In this document: in pieces, positions 26,169 through 34,901 of the stretch
How the letters are laid out: each line of letters opens with the position of its first letter
Position numbering within the stretch: the first letter of the stretch is position 1
Assembly (NCBI GenBank): GCA_035644395.1
Contig: DASQOR010000068.1
Coordinates: 14,749 to 78,748, forward strand
Source: JBGPLJ01 sp035644395
GTDB taxonomy: Bacteria; Pseudomonadota; Gammaproteobacteria; Steroidobacterales; Steroidobacteraceae
DNA length: 64,000 nucleotides
Reading direction: 5' to 3'
Program-made: the position numbers and the translations under genes
Notes under the pieces: generated by a model
What the model saw: only the letters and a program-made list of their open reading frames with translations
Databases searched by the model: none
What the model was told of the DNA's origin: nothing

Positions 26169-26174
26169 GGCAAG

Positions 26175-26200
26175 AGGGGTCGGACTGAAGTCCGACCCCT
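26175..26200. repeat. perfect palindrome, REP-like, also a possible terminator
   Basis: Two perfect 12-bp arms (AGGGGTCGGACT and its reverse complement) around a 2-bp centre, just after the stop of the upstream gene. There is no T-run after it. The core ACTGAAGT is the reverse complement of the core of the next palindrome. Gene-end hairpins with a GACTTCAGTC-type core are a common REP type in Xanthomonadales. Confidence 0.7.
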
Positions 26201-26215
26201 GGCTTCAACCGTCCC

Positions 26216-26246
26216 GGGGACCGGCGACAGACTTCAGTCTGTCCCC
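26216..26246. repeat. second palindrome with inverted core, overlapping the M28 stop codon
   Basis: Arms GACAGACT (26226-26233) and AGTCTGTC (26236-26243) around TC, inside an outer match GGGGAC...GTCCCC. The last codons of the M28 peptidase gene (stop at 26234-26236) lie in the hairpin. With the palindrome at 26175 it forms an inverted doublet, like a BIME, between two convergent genes, and may terminate both. Confidence 0.62.
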
Positions 26247-27931
26247 CCTGTCAGGGCCTTCTTGCGCGTCGCCTCGAACTCATCGCCTGCGTTCCACTTC
26301 GGCAACGCATCCGCCTGCGAGATGAGCCAGCCGGTGTAGAAGTAGAACTGCGAGTCTTCGATCATGCCGTCGAAGTTCCAATTCGAGTCGATCTGGTCGC
26401 TCGGCTGGTGATAGTCCTTCTCGAGCCACTCATCCTGGCGCGCACGACCCCAGCCCGCGGGCTTGCCGAGATAGTCCGTGCCGCTGTCGAAATAAAGCGC
26501 CGGCACGCCGATTTTCGCGAAGTTGAACTGGTCCGAGCGATAGAAGTGCCCCTTGTCAGGTGACTGATCGCCCGTCATGACGCGGCCCTGCCAGGCGATG
26601 ACGGACCCGGCGACGGCATCGAGCGAGGACTTGCCACCGCCGACCTGCGAGATGTCGTGCGTGCGGCCGAAGGCGTTGCCGCCGTCGACGTTGATGTTGG
26701 CGGCGATCTTGCCGGGCGCGAACGTCGGGTGCATCGCGTAGTAGAGCGAACCGAGCAGCCCCTGCTCTTCCATGCCGACGAACAGGATGAGCGTCGAGCG
26801 GCGTGGCCGTTCCGGCAGCGCTTTGAACGCGCGCGCGATCGCGAGGATTTGCGCACATCCGGACGCGTTGTCCTCGGCACCGTTGTAGATGCGATCCACC
26901 TTCGGGTCTTCGCCCGGCTGCGCGTCGCGAATGCCGAGATGATCGTGATGGGCCGAGTACACGACCACTTCGCTCGCGAGCTTCGGGTCGCTGCCGCGCA
27001 GGAGTCCCGCGACGTTTCCGGTCCGGGTCTTCGCCAGCGTTGTGTCGAAGGCGATCGAAGTGTGGATGCCGAGCGGGACGGGTCTGAAATTGCGCTTGTG
27101 CGCAGCTGCCACGAGCTTGTCCAGATCCTTGCCCGCGGCGCTGAAAAGGCGGCGCGTCGCATCCTCCGTGGCCCAGCCCTTCAGCTTCACCCGCGGTTCG
27201 CCTTCATCCGGCAGTTCGTACTGCGCGCCGCCCCACGAGGTCTGCACGACCTGCCAGGGGTAGCCGGCCGAGGGGGTGGTGTGAACGATGATGACGCCCG
27301 CGGCGCCGTGACGTCCGCCATTCTCGTACTTGTAGACCCAGCGGCCGTAGAACAGGCGCCTCTTACCCTCGAAGAGCTTCGGGTCCCAGTCCGGATCGTT
27401 GTTGAGGACGACGAGCATCTTGCCTTTCACGTCCACGCCCTTGAAGTCGTCCCACTGGTATTCGGGCGCCTCGATGCCGTAGCCGACGAACACCAGCTCC
27501 GCATCCTTGACGTCGGAGTGATCGGCCTGCACGCCGCTTGCCGCGATGTAGTCCGCGCTCCATGCGAGGTCCACGTTCTTGCCGCCGGCGTTGAAGCTCC
27601 AGGTCTTCGGCATGCGCGCATGGAGCGAAACGATATCGAACGGCTGCTGGTACGAGCCGTTCGGGCCGCCCGGCTCGTAGCCGAGCTCGCGAAGCTGCGA
27701 CGCGAGATAGAGCCGCGCCAGCTGGTCGCCCCGGGTCGACGGGCCGCGGCCCTCGAGCAAGTCGTCGGCGAGATAACGAATGGGCGCTTCGATGATGTTC
27801 TGCGTGATGCTGTCGTGCGCGGCCGTCTGTACGGCTGGCGGCAGGAGCGCGCTGTCGGCGCTGGCGACGGTGGCTGCCACGCCTGCAGCAAGGACGAGGA
27901 TACCGGCGCGGCCGCGCTTGAACTGGGCCAT
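26234..27931 (-). CDS. secreted M28-family zinc peptidase
   Basis: Aminopeptidase/carboxypeptidase of the M28 type, 565 residues, with a signal peptide (GILVLAAGVAATVASA), a protease-associated (PA)-like insert (about residues 130-260) and the di-zinc peptidase domain. The metal ligands and general base are recognisable in YSAHHDHLGI, YNGAEDNASG, FVGMEEQGLLG and NVDGGN. It probably works in the periplasm or medium. ATG 27931 has GGAG 7 bp upstream; the longer frame to 28123 is antisense-like. The C-terminal codons run into a palindrome shared with the intergenic region. Confidence 0.88.
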   Translation of the reverse strand: MAQFKRGRAGILVLAAGVAATVASADSALLPPAVQTAAHDSITQNIIEAPIRYLADDLLEGRGPSTRGDQLARLYLASQLRELGYEPGGPNGSYQQPFDIVSLHARMPKTWSFNAGGKNVDLAWSADYIAASGVQADHSDVKDAELVFVGYGIEAPEYQWDDFKGVDVKGKMLVVLNNDPDWDPKLFEGKRRLFYGRWVYKYENGGRHGAAGVIIVHTTPSAGYPWQVVQTSWGGAQYELPDEGEPRVKLKGWATEDATRRLFSAAGKDLDKLVAAAHKRNFRPVPLGIHTSIAFDTTLAKTRTGNVAGLLRGSDPKLASEVVVYSAHHDHLGIRDAQPGEDPKVDRIYNGAEDNASGCAQILAIARAFKALPERPRRSTLILFVGMEEQGLLGSLYYAMHPTFAPGKIAANINVDGGNAFGRTHDISQVGGGKSSLDAVAGSVIAWQGRVMTGDQSPDKGHFYRSDQFNFAKIGVPALYFDSGTDYLGKPAGWGRARQDEWLEKDYHQPSDQIDSNWNFDGMIEDSQFYFYTGWLISQADALPKWNAGDEFEATRKKALTGGTD

Positions 27932-28001
27932 GGAGCGACTCCAATGCGGTGAGGCCCGCAATTCTATACGAGGAGCCTCGCGGATGGCTCGCGGATTGCG
28001 C

Positions 28002-29126
28002 TCAGCTGCCGTTGAGAATGCGCGTCCACATGCGCGTGCGCTCGCGCGCATAGGTCTGCGATTCCGCTGGCACCAGATGCAGCCGCAAGCGCTCGTCCGC
28101 CGTCGGATAGACGGCCGGATCATTGCGCAGGGCGGCGGCGACCAGACTGGTCGCTTCGCGATTCGCGTTCGCGTAGCGGGAGGCGTTCGAGACCTCCGCG
28201 ATGACCGCCGGCTCCAGCAGGTAGTTGAGGAACCGATAGGCGGCGTCGACGTGGGGCGCGTCGGCGGGAATCGCGAGCAGGTCGACCCACATCAGCGCGC
28301 CCTCTTTCGGCACGACATAGCGGATCTCGGCGCCGGTCCTGAGTTCGATCGCCGAGTCGCGCGCCTGGACCATCTCGCCGTTCGGCCCGATCGTGATGCA
28401 GATGTCGCCGCTCGCGAGGTCCGAGCGATTGCGGCTGCCGCTCTCGATGTAGCGCACATAGGGCCGCACGCGCAGGAAGGCGCTTTCCACGGCACGCAGG
28501 TCGTTGACGTCGTCGGTCGCCGGATCACGGCCGATCGCGAGCAGGCCGAGGTCGGCCATGATCGAACCCGCGCTGTCCTGCCACGTGATGCCGCAGCCTT
28601 GCAGCCGTTTCGCATTGGCCGGATCGAACAACAGGGCCCAGCTCGATTCCGGCTCATGGCCGAGCGCCCTGGTCACGAGCTTCACGTTGTACGCGAAGGC
28701 GTGCGTGCCCCAGACGTAGGGCACGCCGTACTCATTGCCCGGATCGATCGGCGCAAGCGCCGCGAGAATCCCGGCATCAAGGTGCTGCCAGTTGGGAAGC
28801 CGCGACTTGTCGAGCTTCTGCAGCGCGCCGGCTGCGATCAGCGGCTGGATGAAGTTCGAGCTCGGCACGGCGACGTCGGTGCCGGAGTGCCCGGTGAGGA
28901 GCTTGGTCTGCAGCGACACGTTGTCGGGAATTTCTTCGACGCTGACGCGGATGCCCGTGCGATGCTCGAACCCGGGCAGGGTGTTCGCGCCGATCTCCCC
29001 TTCCCAGTTGTAGAAGTAGAGCGTTGTCGCGGATTCGGCCGTGCGGGGAGCGTCGCGCTCGCAACCCGCGATCGCGGCGAGCGCGATGACCGCGCAGACG
29101 CATGCCGCGACCGCTTCAGATCTCAT
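28002..29126 (-). CDS. PotD/PotF-like polyamine-type substrate-binding lipoprotein
   Basis: Periplasmic binding protein of the spermidine/putrescine class, 374 residues. It has a lipoprotein signal with lipobox IAGC (C22), then the typical opening LYFYNWEGEIGANTLPGFE, VAVPSSNFIQPLI, YGVPYVWGTHAFAYN and ALMWVDLLAIPADAPH. No permease or ATPase gene is nearby, so either the transporter is elsewhere or the protein is a sensor. Its start overlaps the end of the GMC oxidoreductase gene by 11 bp, so the pair is translated together; a link between amine/alcohol oxidation and uptake is possible but inferred. Confidence 0.83.
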   Translation of the reverse strand: MRSEAVAACVCAVIALAAIAGCERDAPRTAESATTLYFYNWEGEIGANTLPGFEHRTGIRVSVEEIPDNVSLQTKLLTGHSGTDVAVPSSNFIQPLIAAGALQKLDKSRLPNWQHLDAGILAALAPIDPGNEYGVPYVWGTHAFAYNVKLVTRALGHEPESSWALLFDPANAKRLQGCGITWQDSAGSIMADLGLLAIGRDPATDDVNDLRAVESAFLRVRPYVRYIESGSRNRSDLASGDICITIGPNGEMVQARDSAIELRTGAEIRYVVPKEGALMWVDLLAIPADAPHVDAAYRFLNYLLEPAVIAEVSNASRYANANREATSLVAAALRNDPAVYPTADERLRLHLVPAESQTYARERTRMWTRILNGS

Positions 29127-30768
29127 TGCGCTTCGCGAACCGCGCGATGTGCTCGCCTGCCCGGAACGCGAGCGCCTGGATGGTCATCGTCGGCTGGCCG
29201 CGGCCCGAAGTCACGAGGCTGCTGCCGTCGCAGATGAACAGATTCCGGATATCGTGGCTGCGGTGATACTTGTCGACGACGGAGCGCGCGGGATCGTTAC
29301 CCATGCGGCAGGTACCGAGGAGATGCAGCCCGAACGTGCTTTCCGTCACCGCCGCCTTCGTCACTCTCTGCGCACCCGCCGCCGTCATGATTTCGGCGCC
29401 GCGGTCCTGCAGAAATCGCGCGTTCGCGAGGTCGTCCCGATGGTCCTTGTAGGTGACGCGGATCGCCGGCATGCCCCACGCGTCCTTGACGGTCGGGTCG
29501 AGCGTCACGTTGTTCGTTTCGACGGCGAGCGACGTGCCGTGGCAGGCGACCTGCATCGATCGCGGAAATTCCGCGAGGCGTTTCTTGTACTCGCTCCCCC
29601 AGGCGGGACCTTCCGTCGCCGTACGGGCGGCCCAGACGGTCGGCTGCGGGCCGATGCGCGCGTCGAGGCCGCCGCCGCCGTAGAAGCCGCGCTTCGGATC
29701 GGAGTCGTAGAAATCGTGCAGGATGCGCGTGACCTGCACGCTCTTGAACTCGTTCAATTCATGCTCGAACACGGCGAGCGCGCGCGCGGTGTAGTTGAAC
29801 ATGAGGTATTTGCCGACGAGGCCGCTCGAGTTGGCGAGGCCGTGCGGGAAGCTCGCGTTCGCCGACATGAGAAGCAGGCGCGGCGTCTCGCCGCCGTTCG
29901 CGCTGAGGACCACCGCCCGGGCCTTCTGGAAATGTTCGCGGCCCTCGCGATCGAAGTAGGCAACGCCGGTGGCGCGGCCACGCTTCTCGATTTCGACGCG
30001 CGTGACGAAACTTTCCGGCCGCACCTCGCAATGGCCGGTGGCTTCGGCTTGCGGAATCATGGTGGTCAGCGTCGATGCCTTCGCCATCACTTCGCAGGCG
30101 AAGCCGTGGCAGAAGCCGCAGTGCACGCAGGCCGGACGACCGTTGTACGGCACCGAGTTGATGACCATCGGCGACGGAATCGGATGGAGCCCGAGCTTGC
30201 GCGCGCCGCGCTCGAAGAGCACGCCCGAGGACTTCACCGGGAGCGGCGGCATCGGATATGGCTTCGTGCGGGGCGGATCGAAGGGGCTTGCGCCCGCGAG
30301 GCCCGACACGCCGATGTCCCACTCCACTTTCGTGTAGTAGGGCTCGAGGTCCGCGTAGCTGATCGGCCAGTCGGCCAGGTCCGCGCCGGCAATCGGGCCG
30401 AGGACGCTGCGTTCGTTGAAGTCGATCTCGTGAAAACGCCAGTAGTTCGCCGTGTAGTGCAGGCTGGCGCCGCCGACCGTGCGGCCGTACCAGAGCGTCG
30501 GCCGGATCTCCGCTCGCGCCGCGGTCTGCGTCGCGTCCTTGCGGAAGGTCTGCGGATGTTTCACGACGTCGTTGGTGATGCCGCCCTGGAACCAGTACTT
30601 GAGTTCGTCGTGCTCGAAGTCCGCGGGCGAGAGTCTTGGGCCCTGTTCAAGTACGACGACCGAATGTCCGGCTTGCGCAAGCTCGCGCGCGATCACTCCA
30701 CCGGCCGAGCCCGACCCGACGATGACGAAGTCCACGGCCTCCGAATCACGAAACCTCGTCGCGCTCAT
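29116..30768 (-). CDS. GMC-family oxidoreductase, gluconate/choline dehydrogenase-like large subunit
   Basis: FAD-dependent GMC dehydrogenase, 550 residues. The N-terminal FAD site is VDFVIVGSGSAGGVIARELA; the GMC signature lies around WYGRTVGGASLHYT; the catalytic region near the C-terminus reads FGLHLLGTCRMG. A cysteine cluster CVHCGFCHGFAC (near residues 220-231) is that of the membrane-linked gluconate-2-dehydrogenase type. The gene upstream encodes the matching small subunit, overlapping by 4 bp. No cytochrome c subunit gene follows, so the electron acceptor is unclear. It has no signal peptide, so export would be by hitch-hiking with the Tat-exported partner. Confidence 0.87.
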   Translation of the reverse strand: MSATRFRDSEAVDFVIVGSGSAGGVIARELAQAGHSVVVLEQGPRLSPADFEHDELKYWFQGGITNDVVKHPQTFRKDATQTAARAEIRPTLWYGRTVGGASLHYTANYWRFHEIDFNERSVLGPIAGADLADWPISYADLEPYYTKVEWDIGVSGLAGASPFDPPRTKPYPMPPLPVKSSGVLFERGARKLGLHPIPSPMVINSVPYNGRPACVHCGFCHGFACEVMAKASTLTTMIPQAEATGHCEVRPESFVTRVEIEKRGRATGVAYFDREGREHFQKARAVVLSANGGETPRLLLMSANASFPHGLANSSGLVGKYLMFNYTARALAVFEHELNEFKSVQVTRILHDFYDSDPKRGFYGGGGLDARIGPQPTVWAARTATEGPAWGSEYKKRLAEFPRSMQVACHGTSLAVETNNVTLDPTVKDAWGMPAIRVTYKDHRDDLANARFLQDRGAEIMTAAGAQRVTKAAVTESTFGLHLLGTCRMGNDPARSVVDKYHRSHDIRNLFICDGSSLVTSGRGQPTMTIQALAFRAGEHIARFAKRNEI

Positions 30769-31373
30769 GACGGCTTGACCGGATCCAGGCTGAAGCCCGG
30801 ATAGTCACGATCGTAATGGCCGAAGGGCGGCTGAAAGACATGCTGGTCCTCGAAACCGATGAGCTTCCAGCCGAGGCGGTCGCGATTGCCGCCGTATTCC
30901 GGATTCGTGAACAGGCCGAGCAGAGTGAGGAGCCGGACGCGATCGAAGAATGGCGTCTGCTCGACCGATTTCAGGAAGTCGATCTGATCGGCCGACGGCA
31001 ATGCCGCGAACGCGTGTGCATCGCCGAAGCGGGCGCGGCAGGCGGCCTGGAACTCGGCGAGGCGAGTCCGGAACTCCGGTGCCATGCGCGCGAAAAACGA
31101 GCCGAGCGCGCGATCGATGAAGTAGACGGCCCCGGCTTCGCGCGCGCCTGGTGCGTCGCCGCCGGGAACGATCTGCGCCGCGATCGCTTCGACATCCGCG
31201 CCGTCCGTGGCGCTGAAGAAGTTGAAGCCGGCAACGGCGGGCAATTGCGCGGCCGCGTGCGCTTCGTGTCCGGCGTTCGCGATCTCCGCCCAGCTGAGCG
31301 GCACCGCCGCCGCGCCGAGCATCGAAGCAATGGCCCGCAGCAGCGAGCGTCGAGAGAGTTCGTCGCAGTCCAT
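30765..31373 (-). CDS. gluconate 2-dehydrogenase subunit 3 family protein, Tat-exported
   Basis: 202-residue small subunit partner of the GMC dehydrogenase. A Tat signal is visible: SRRSLLRAIASMLGAAAVPLSWA. The mature part contains DVEAIAAQIVPGGDAPGAREAGAVYFIDRAL, the typical opening of this family, and LTLLGLFTNPEYGGNRDRLGWKLIGF near the end. In the characterised complexes it carries the folded large subunit through the Tat system. ATG at 31373; stop overlaps the GMC start (ATGA). Heads a three-gene unit with the GMC enzyme and the PotF-like protein. Confidence 0.85.
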   Translation of the reverse strand: MDCDELSRRSLLRAIASMLGAAAVPLSWAEIANAGHEAHAAAQLPAVAGFNFFSATDGADVEAIAAQIVPGGDAPGAREAGAVYFIDRALGSFFARMAPEFRTRLAEFQAACRARFGDAHAFAALPSADQIDFLKSVEQTPFFDRVRLLTLLGLFTNPEYGGNRDRLGWKLIGFEDQHVFQPPFGHYDRDYPGFSLDPVKPS

Positions 31374-31523
31374 GGCCTTTCCAATAGTGCTTTCCGGGGC
31401 GCGCTATTGTGCGCCAATGCGGGCGGCGCAGGCAGGTGCCGCGTGCTAGTCTTTGCGTTCGCAGCCGAAATGCGGCAGGGCATTGACGCTCGCGTGAACG
31501 AAATCGAAACCCTGGGGACTCAC

Positions 31524-31922
31524 ATGAACGTCTACCTCATCTGTTCCGCGATCCTGGTACTCATGTACTTCGCGCTCGCGCTGAACGTTTCACTCACGCG
31601 CGGACGCGTCAAGATCGGCATCGGCTCCGGGCCCGATCCTTCCGGGCCGCTCAACAAGGCGGTACGCACGCACGGCAACGCGGGCGAATTCATCCCGATC
31701 TTCGTGACCTTGTTTCTCTTCTTCCTCATCACCGGCGCGGGCGGCTGGATCGACTGGGTGGTCGTCATCGCAACGGCATCGCGCATCCTGCACGCCATTG
31801 GCATGCTCGCCACGACGAATTTCAACCAGGGGCCGCACATCCTGCGGGCGATCGGCGCGCTCGGGACCTACCTGAGCGGCGTCGCGCTCGGCATCGCCCT
31901 GCTGATGCGGGTGTTCGCGTGA
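31524..31922 (+). CDS. MAPEG-family integral membrane protein
   Basis: 132 residues with four hydrophobic segments (about 3-22, 54-73, 78-97, 110-130) and the family signature RTHGNAGEFIPIFVTLFLF near residue 49, where the Glu belongs to the glutathione-binding face in eicosanoid/glutathione-metabolism members. Bacterial members are mostly of unknown substrate. ATG 31524 with GGGGA 6 bp upstream is preferred; an in-frame ATG at 31470 would add 18 polar residues. GTG of the next gene overlaps its end by 4 bp. Confidence 0.82.
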   Translation: MNVYLICSAILVLMYFALALNVSLTRGRVKIGIGSGPDPSGPLNKAVRTHGNAGEFIPIFVTLFLFFLITGAGGWIDWVVVIATASRILHAIGMLATTNFNQGPHILRAIGALGTYLSGVALGIALLMRVFA

Positions 31923-32698
31923 AGGCGCGCAATTTCTCGCTGGTGGCGATGCTGCTGGCGGCGACATCGACCTTCGCCGCGGACCAGGGCCCTTCAGTGT
32001 CCGAGCTCAAGGACCTGTGTGCGCGCAGCAACTGGGGAGCCTGCGTGAACCTCGGGATCTACTACGACACCGGACAGCACGTGCCGCAGGATTCGGTCAA
32101 GGCATCCACCTTCTATCTCAAGGCTTGCAACAACAGGTACGCGGCGGGCTGCCACAACCTGGCCGTGCTCTATGACAGCGGTCGCGGCATCCCCGAGGAC
32201 AAGGCGAAAGCGGCCGAGTTCTATGGCAAGGCCTGCGACGCCGGCCATCTGCCCGCTTGCGCCAACCTCGCCGTGTTGCAATCCAACGGCCAGGGCGTGC
32301 CACAGGACAAGGCGAAAGCGGCAGCGCTCTTCGAAAAGGCCTGTGACGGCAAGGTCGTTAGCAGCTGCTTCAATGCCGGGAGCCTCTATCTGACGGGCGA
32401 CGGCATCGCCAAGGATCTCGCGAAGGCGGGCAGCTTCTACGGCAAGGCCTGCGACGCGGGTTCCATGACCGGCTGCGCGAATCTCGGCGTTCTGTACGAC
32501 AACGGCCAGGGAGTGACGCAGGACAAGGCCAAGGCGGCGGCGCTCTACGGCCAGGCTTGTGATGGTGGCAGCAAGGAAGGCTGCTTCAACCTGTCGGTCT
32601 CCTGTGACAACGGCAAGGGTGTGGCGGTCGACAAGACGAAGGCGGCTGAGCTGCGCAAGAAGTCCTGCGACCTCGGCTATCAGCCTGCCTGCAAGTGA
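31919..32698 (+). CDS. secreted cysteine-paired Sel1-repeat protein
   Basis: 259 residues: signal peptide (SLVAMLLAATSTFA), then about seven Sel1-like alpha-alpha repeats of 36 residues (NLGxxYDxGQGVxxDKAKAAxxYxKACDxG). Each repeat carries a cysteine pair spaced by seven residues (for example CARSNWGAC, CDAGHLPAC, CDAGSMTGC), so each is probably locked by its own disulfide, as in the Helicobacter Hcp proteins. The repeats are close in sequence at the DNA level, so copy number may vary among strains. Likely periplasmic, with protein-protein contacts as the role. Translationally coupled to the MAPEG gene by GTGA. Confidence 0.86.
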   Translation: MKARNFSLVAMLLAATSTFAADQGPSVSELKDLCARSNWGACVNLGIYYDTGQHVPQDSVKASTFYLKACNNRYAAGCHNLAVLYDSGRGIPEDKAKAAEFYGKACDAGHLPACANLAVLQSNGQGVPQDKAKAAALFEKACDGKVVSSCFNAGSLYLTGDGIAKDLAKAGSFYGKACDAGSMTGCANLGVLYDNGQGVTQDKAKAAALYGQACDGGSKEGCFNLSVSCDNGKGVAVDKTKAAELRKKSCDLGYQPACK

Positions 32699-33523
32699 AT
32701 GGGCCGGCGCGCGGCTGAAATGATCGGGCGCGCCTCGCTGTGCGTCGTCGCCGCAGCCTGCATGACGGCTGCTGCCGCTGACAATCCGCCCGCCGCCAAG
32801 GCCGAACTCGCGGGCAACATCGGCATTGCCCACTGCCTCGACGTGCTGACGCGCGGCATTGCACGCAAGCCCGCCGTCTGCCCCGGCTTTCTCATGGCAC
32901 CGCTGAAATACGCGCTCGCGGCCTGTCACGACGCGGGCGGCAAGCTGGTCCCGCTCGCACCGGCGAACATCTGGACGCTGGACCTGAATGGCGACCATAA
33001 GAAGGAGTACGGCTTGGAGTACGAAGGCAACGTCTCATGCGACGGCGCACCGAGCGTCTTCTCGTGCGGAAGCCTCGGCTGCCCCGTGACGCTCTACGAA
33101 AACTTCCAGGGCGGATGGCGCGCGATCGGACAGGTCTCCTCCGGCGGCATTCACGCCATCGAATTGCTGACGAGCCGTGCGCCCGGCGGCTATCGGGACC
33201 TGCGTGTCGGCTGCGGTACCGGCGACACTTGCGCGGAATTCGCGTACCTTCATTGGACCGGCGCGACTTACGAGGCGCAGTGGCTCGAGGTCCGCGGCTT
33301 CAAGGTGACGTTTTCAGATGCCGCGTCCGGCCTTTACGCGCTTGCCGGAGAAACGGCCGTGCTCGCAACGCCGTCGCCCGACGCAACCGTGCTCGCCCAC
33401 TATGGCCCGGACACGGAAGTTGCGCTGATCGGTGCTGCGGGTGCCTACTATTACGTATCTCCCTGCAACGCCTGCGAAAGCGGCTTCGTCCCGAAAGCGA
33501 CCGTGCAAGCCATCAAGCACTGA
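32699..33523 (+). CDS. exported protein with C-terminal SH3-like domain
   Basis: 274 residues. A signal sequence (SLCVVAAACMTAAAA) is followed by a cysteine-rich domain (cysteines in AHCLDV, PAVCPG, AACHDAG, VSCDGA, FSCGSLGCP and GCGTGDTC), an FG-GAP-like DLNGDHKKEYGLEY calcium-type loop, and a C-terminal bacterial SH3-like part (ALAGETAVLATPSPDATVLAHYGPDTEVALIG). I know no named family. ATG follows the Sel1 stop codon directly, so the two exported, disulfide-rich proteins are made together. Confidence 0.72.
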   Translation: MGRRAAEMIGRASLCVVAAACMTAAAADNPPAAKAELAGNIGIAHCLDVLTRGIARKPAVCPGFLMAPLKYALAACHDAGGKLVPLAPANIWTLDLNGDHKKEYGLEYEGNVSCDGAPSVFSCGSLGCPVTLYENFQGGWRAIGQVSSGGIHAIELLTSRAPGGYRDLRVGCGTGDTCAEFAYLHWTGATYEAQWLEVRGFKVTFSDAASGLYALAGETAVLATPSPDATVLAHYGPDTEVALIGAAGAYYYVSPCNACESGFVPKATVQAIKH

Positions 33524-33533
33524 GGAGGACAAC

Positions 33534-34352
33534 GTGAAATTCAGGACCCCGATCATCTTCATTTCCGCGGTCGCCATCGGCCTTTGCATCGCAATCACCG
33601 CGGCATCCGCGAAGGACAACAAGGGGCCCTCGCTCGCCGACGCCCTCAAGGTGATCCAGAGCAAGGAATACGTCGACCTCACGCACAGCTTCAGCCCGAC
33701 GACGCCCGTGTGGGGCGGCTTCGGCCAGGCGACGATGAGCGCGGCCTCCGACCCGAAGACGCACCGGCCGTACACGATCGAGAAGGACGGTTTCCGGTCG
33801 ATCTATTATTCGATGGTCGGCCAGTACGGCACGCACGTCGACCCGCCGGCGCACTTCAGTCCCGACGGGCTGACGATGGATCAGATCCCGCTGAAGAGCA
33901 TGATCCTGCCGCTCGTGGTCTTCGACATGACGCCGGTCATCGCGACGGACCCGAATCACGCCCTGAGCGTCGCCGACGTCAAGGCCTGGGAGAAGGTTCA
34001 CGGCCCGGTGCCTGGCGGCGCATTCGCCGCGCTACGCACCGACATGTACAAGGACTGGGATGCGAACCCGGAGCACTTCAAGCGCGCGCCGTTCCCGGCC
34101 TGGTCGCTGGCCGCGATCCAGTACCTCTTCAACGAGCGCAAGGTGACGGCGATCGGCCATGAATCGCTCGACACCGACACGACCGACGCGATGGAATCGG
34201 AAACCTGGATCCTGAAGCAGAATCACTTCCAGATCGAAGTGATGGCTAACCTCGACAAGCTGCCGGCGACCGGCGCCGTCATCGTCGTCACCTGGCCGAA
34301 GGTGGAAAACGGCTTCGGCTTCCCGGCGCGGGCGTTCGCGATTCTGCCTTAA
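33534..34352 (+). CDS. exported cyclase-family metal-dependent hydrolase
   Basis: Cyclase/KynB superfamily member, 272 residues, with an N-terminal signal peptide (PIIFISAVAIGLCIAITAASA), which is unusual for KynB-like enzymes. Family motifs: DLTHSFSPTTPVWGG, the metal site QYGTHVDPPAHF and the late ESLDTD. GTG 33534 has GAGGAG 6 bp upstream, a strong site. Substrate unknown; a periplasmic formamidase or lactonase-type role is possible. It is the fourth gene of the run starting at 31524 and one of three cyclase-family genes in the window. Confidence 0.82.
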   Translation: MKFRTPIIFISAVAIGLCIAITAASAKDNKGPSLADALKVIQSKEYVDLTHSFSPTTPVWGGFGQATMSAASDPKTHRPYTIEKDGFRSIYYSMVGQYGTHVDPPAHFSPDGLTMDQIPLKSMILPLVVFDMTPVIATDPNHALSVADVKAWEKVHGPVPGGAFAALRTDMYKDWDANPEHFKRAPFPAWSLAAIQYLFNERKVTAIGHESLDTDTTDAMESETWILKQNHFQIEVMANLDKLPATGAVIVVTWPKVENGFGFPARAFAILP

Positions 34353-34361
34353 GCGTCGAAG

Positions 34362-34901
34362 CTACTGCTGCCCCTTCGGATGGATCGCGTAGCCCGCGTG
34401 CGCGAGGAAGTCCTTCTTGCCGATGTCGACGCCCTGGTTGCGCAGGATGTCGTACGCCGTCACCAGGTGAAAGTAGAAATTCGGCAGCGCCCAGTCCCTC
34501 AGGTACTGCAGGCCGTTCACGTCGAGCACGAGGTCGTTGATGAGCGGAAACTCGATGTGGCGTTTCTCCGCCCCCTCGTAATCGTTCGCCGACACGCCCT
34601 CGACATAGTCGAGCGTGCGCTTGATGCGGGATTTCAGCTGATCGAGCGTCTGCTCGGTGTCCTCGAATTTCGGCGGCTCGCGGCCGGTGAGGCGCGCAGC
34701 GGCCCCCTTGGCGTGATCGCAGGCGATCTGCACCTGCCTTGAAAAGGGAAACATGTCGGGCGCGAGCTTTGCGCCGGCAAGCGCCTCGGGGTCTTTGCCT
34801 TGGGCGCGAAACTGTTCGGCGCCCTTGTCGATGAGGGTTGACAGCGTGCGCAGCAGCGGCATGAAGGTCTCCATGCCAATCGTGTACGTCGAAATCGTCA
34901 T
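34362..34901 (-). CDS. DUF1993-family protein
   Basis: 179 residues matching the DUF1993 family (four-helix, DinB-like): MTISTYTIGMETFMPLLRTLS at the start, LAPDMFPFSRQVQIACDHAKG, and FYFHLVTAYDILRNQGVDIGKKDFL. No function is established; related DinB/YfiT folds bind metal through histidines, but the usual His triad is not obvious. ATG 34901 overlaps the stop of the small gene upstream by 4 bp. Confidence 0.82.
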   Translation of the reverse strand: MTISTYTIGMETFMPLLRTLSTLIDKGAEQFRAQGKDPEALAGAKLAPDMFPFSRQVQIACDHAKGAAARLTGREPPKFEDTEQTLDQLKSRIKRTLDYVEGVSANDYEGAEKRHIEFPLINDLVLDVNGLQYLRDWALPNFYFHLVTAYDILRNQGVDIGKKDFLAHAGYAIHPKGQQ

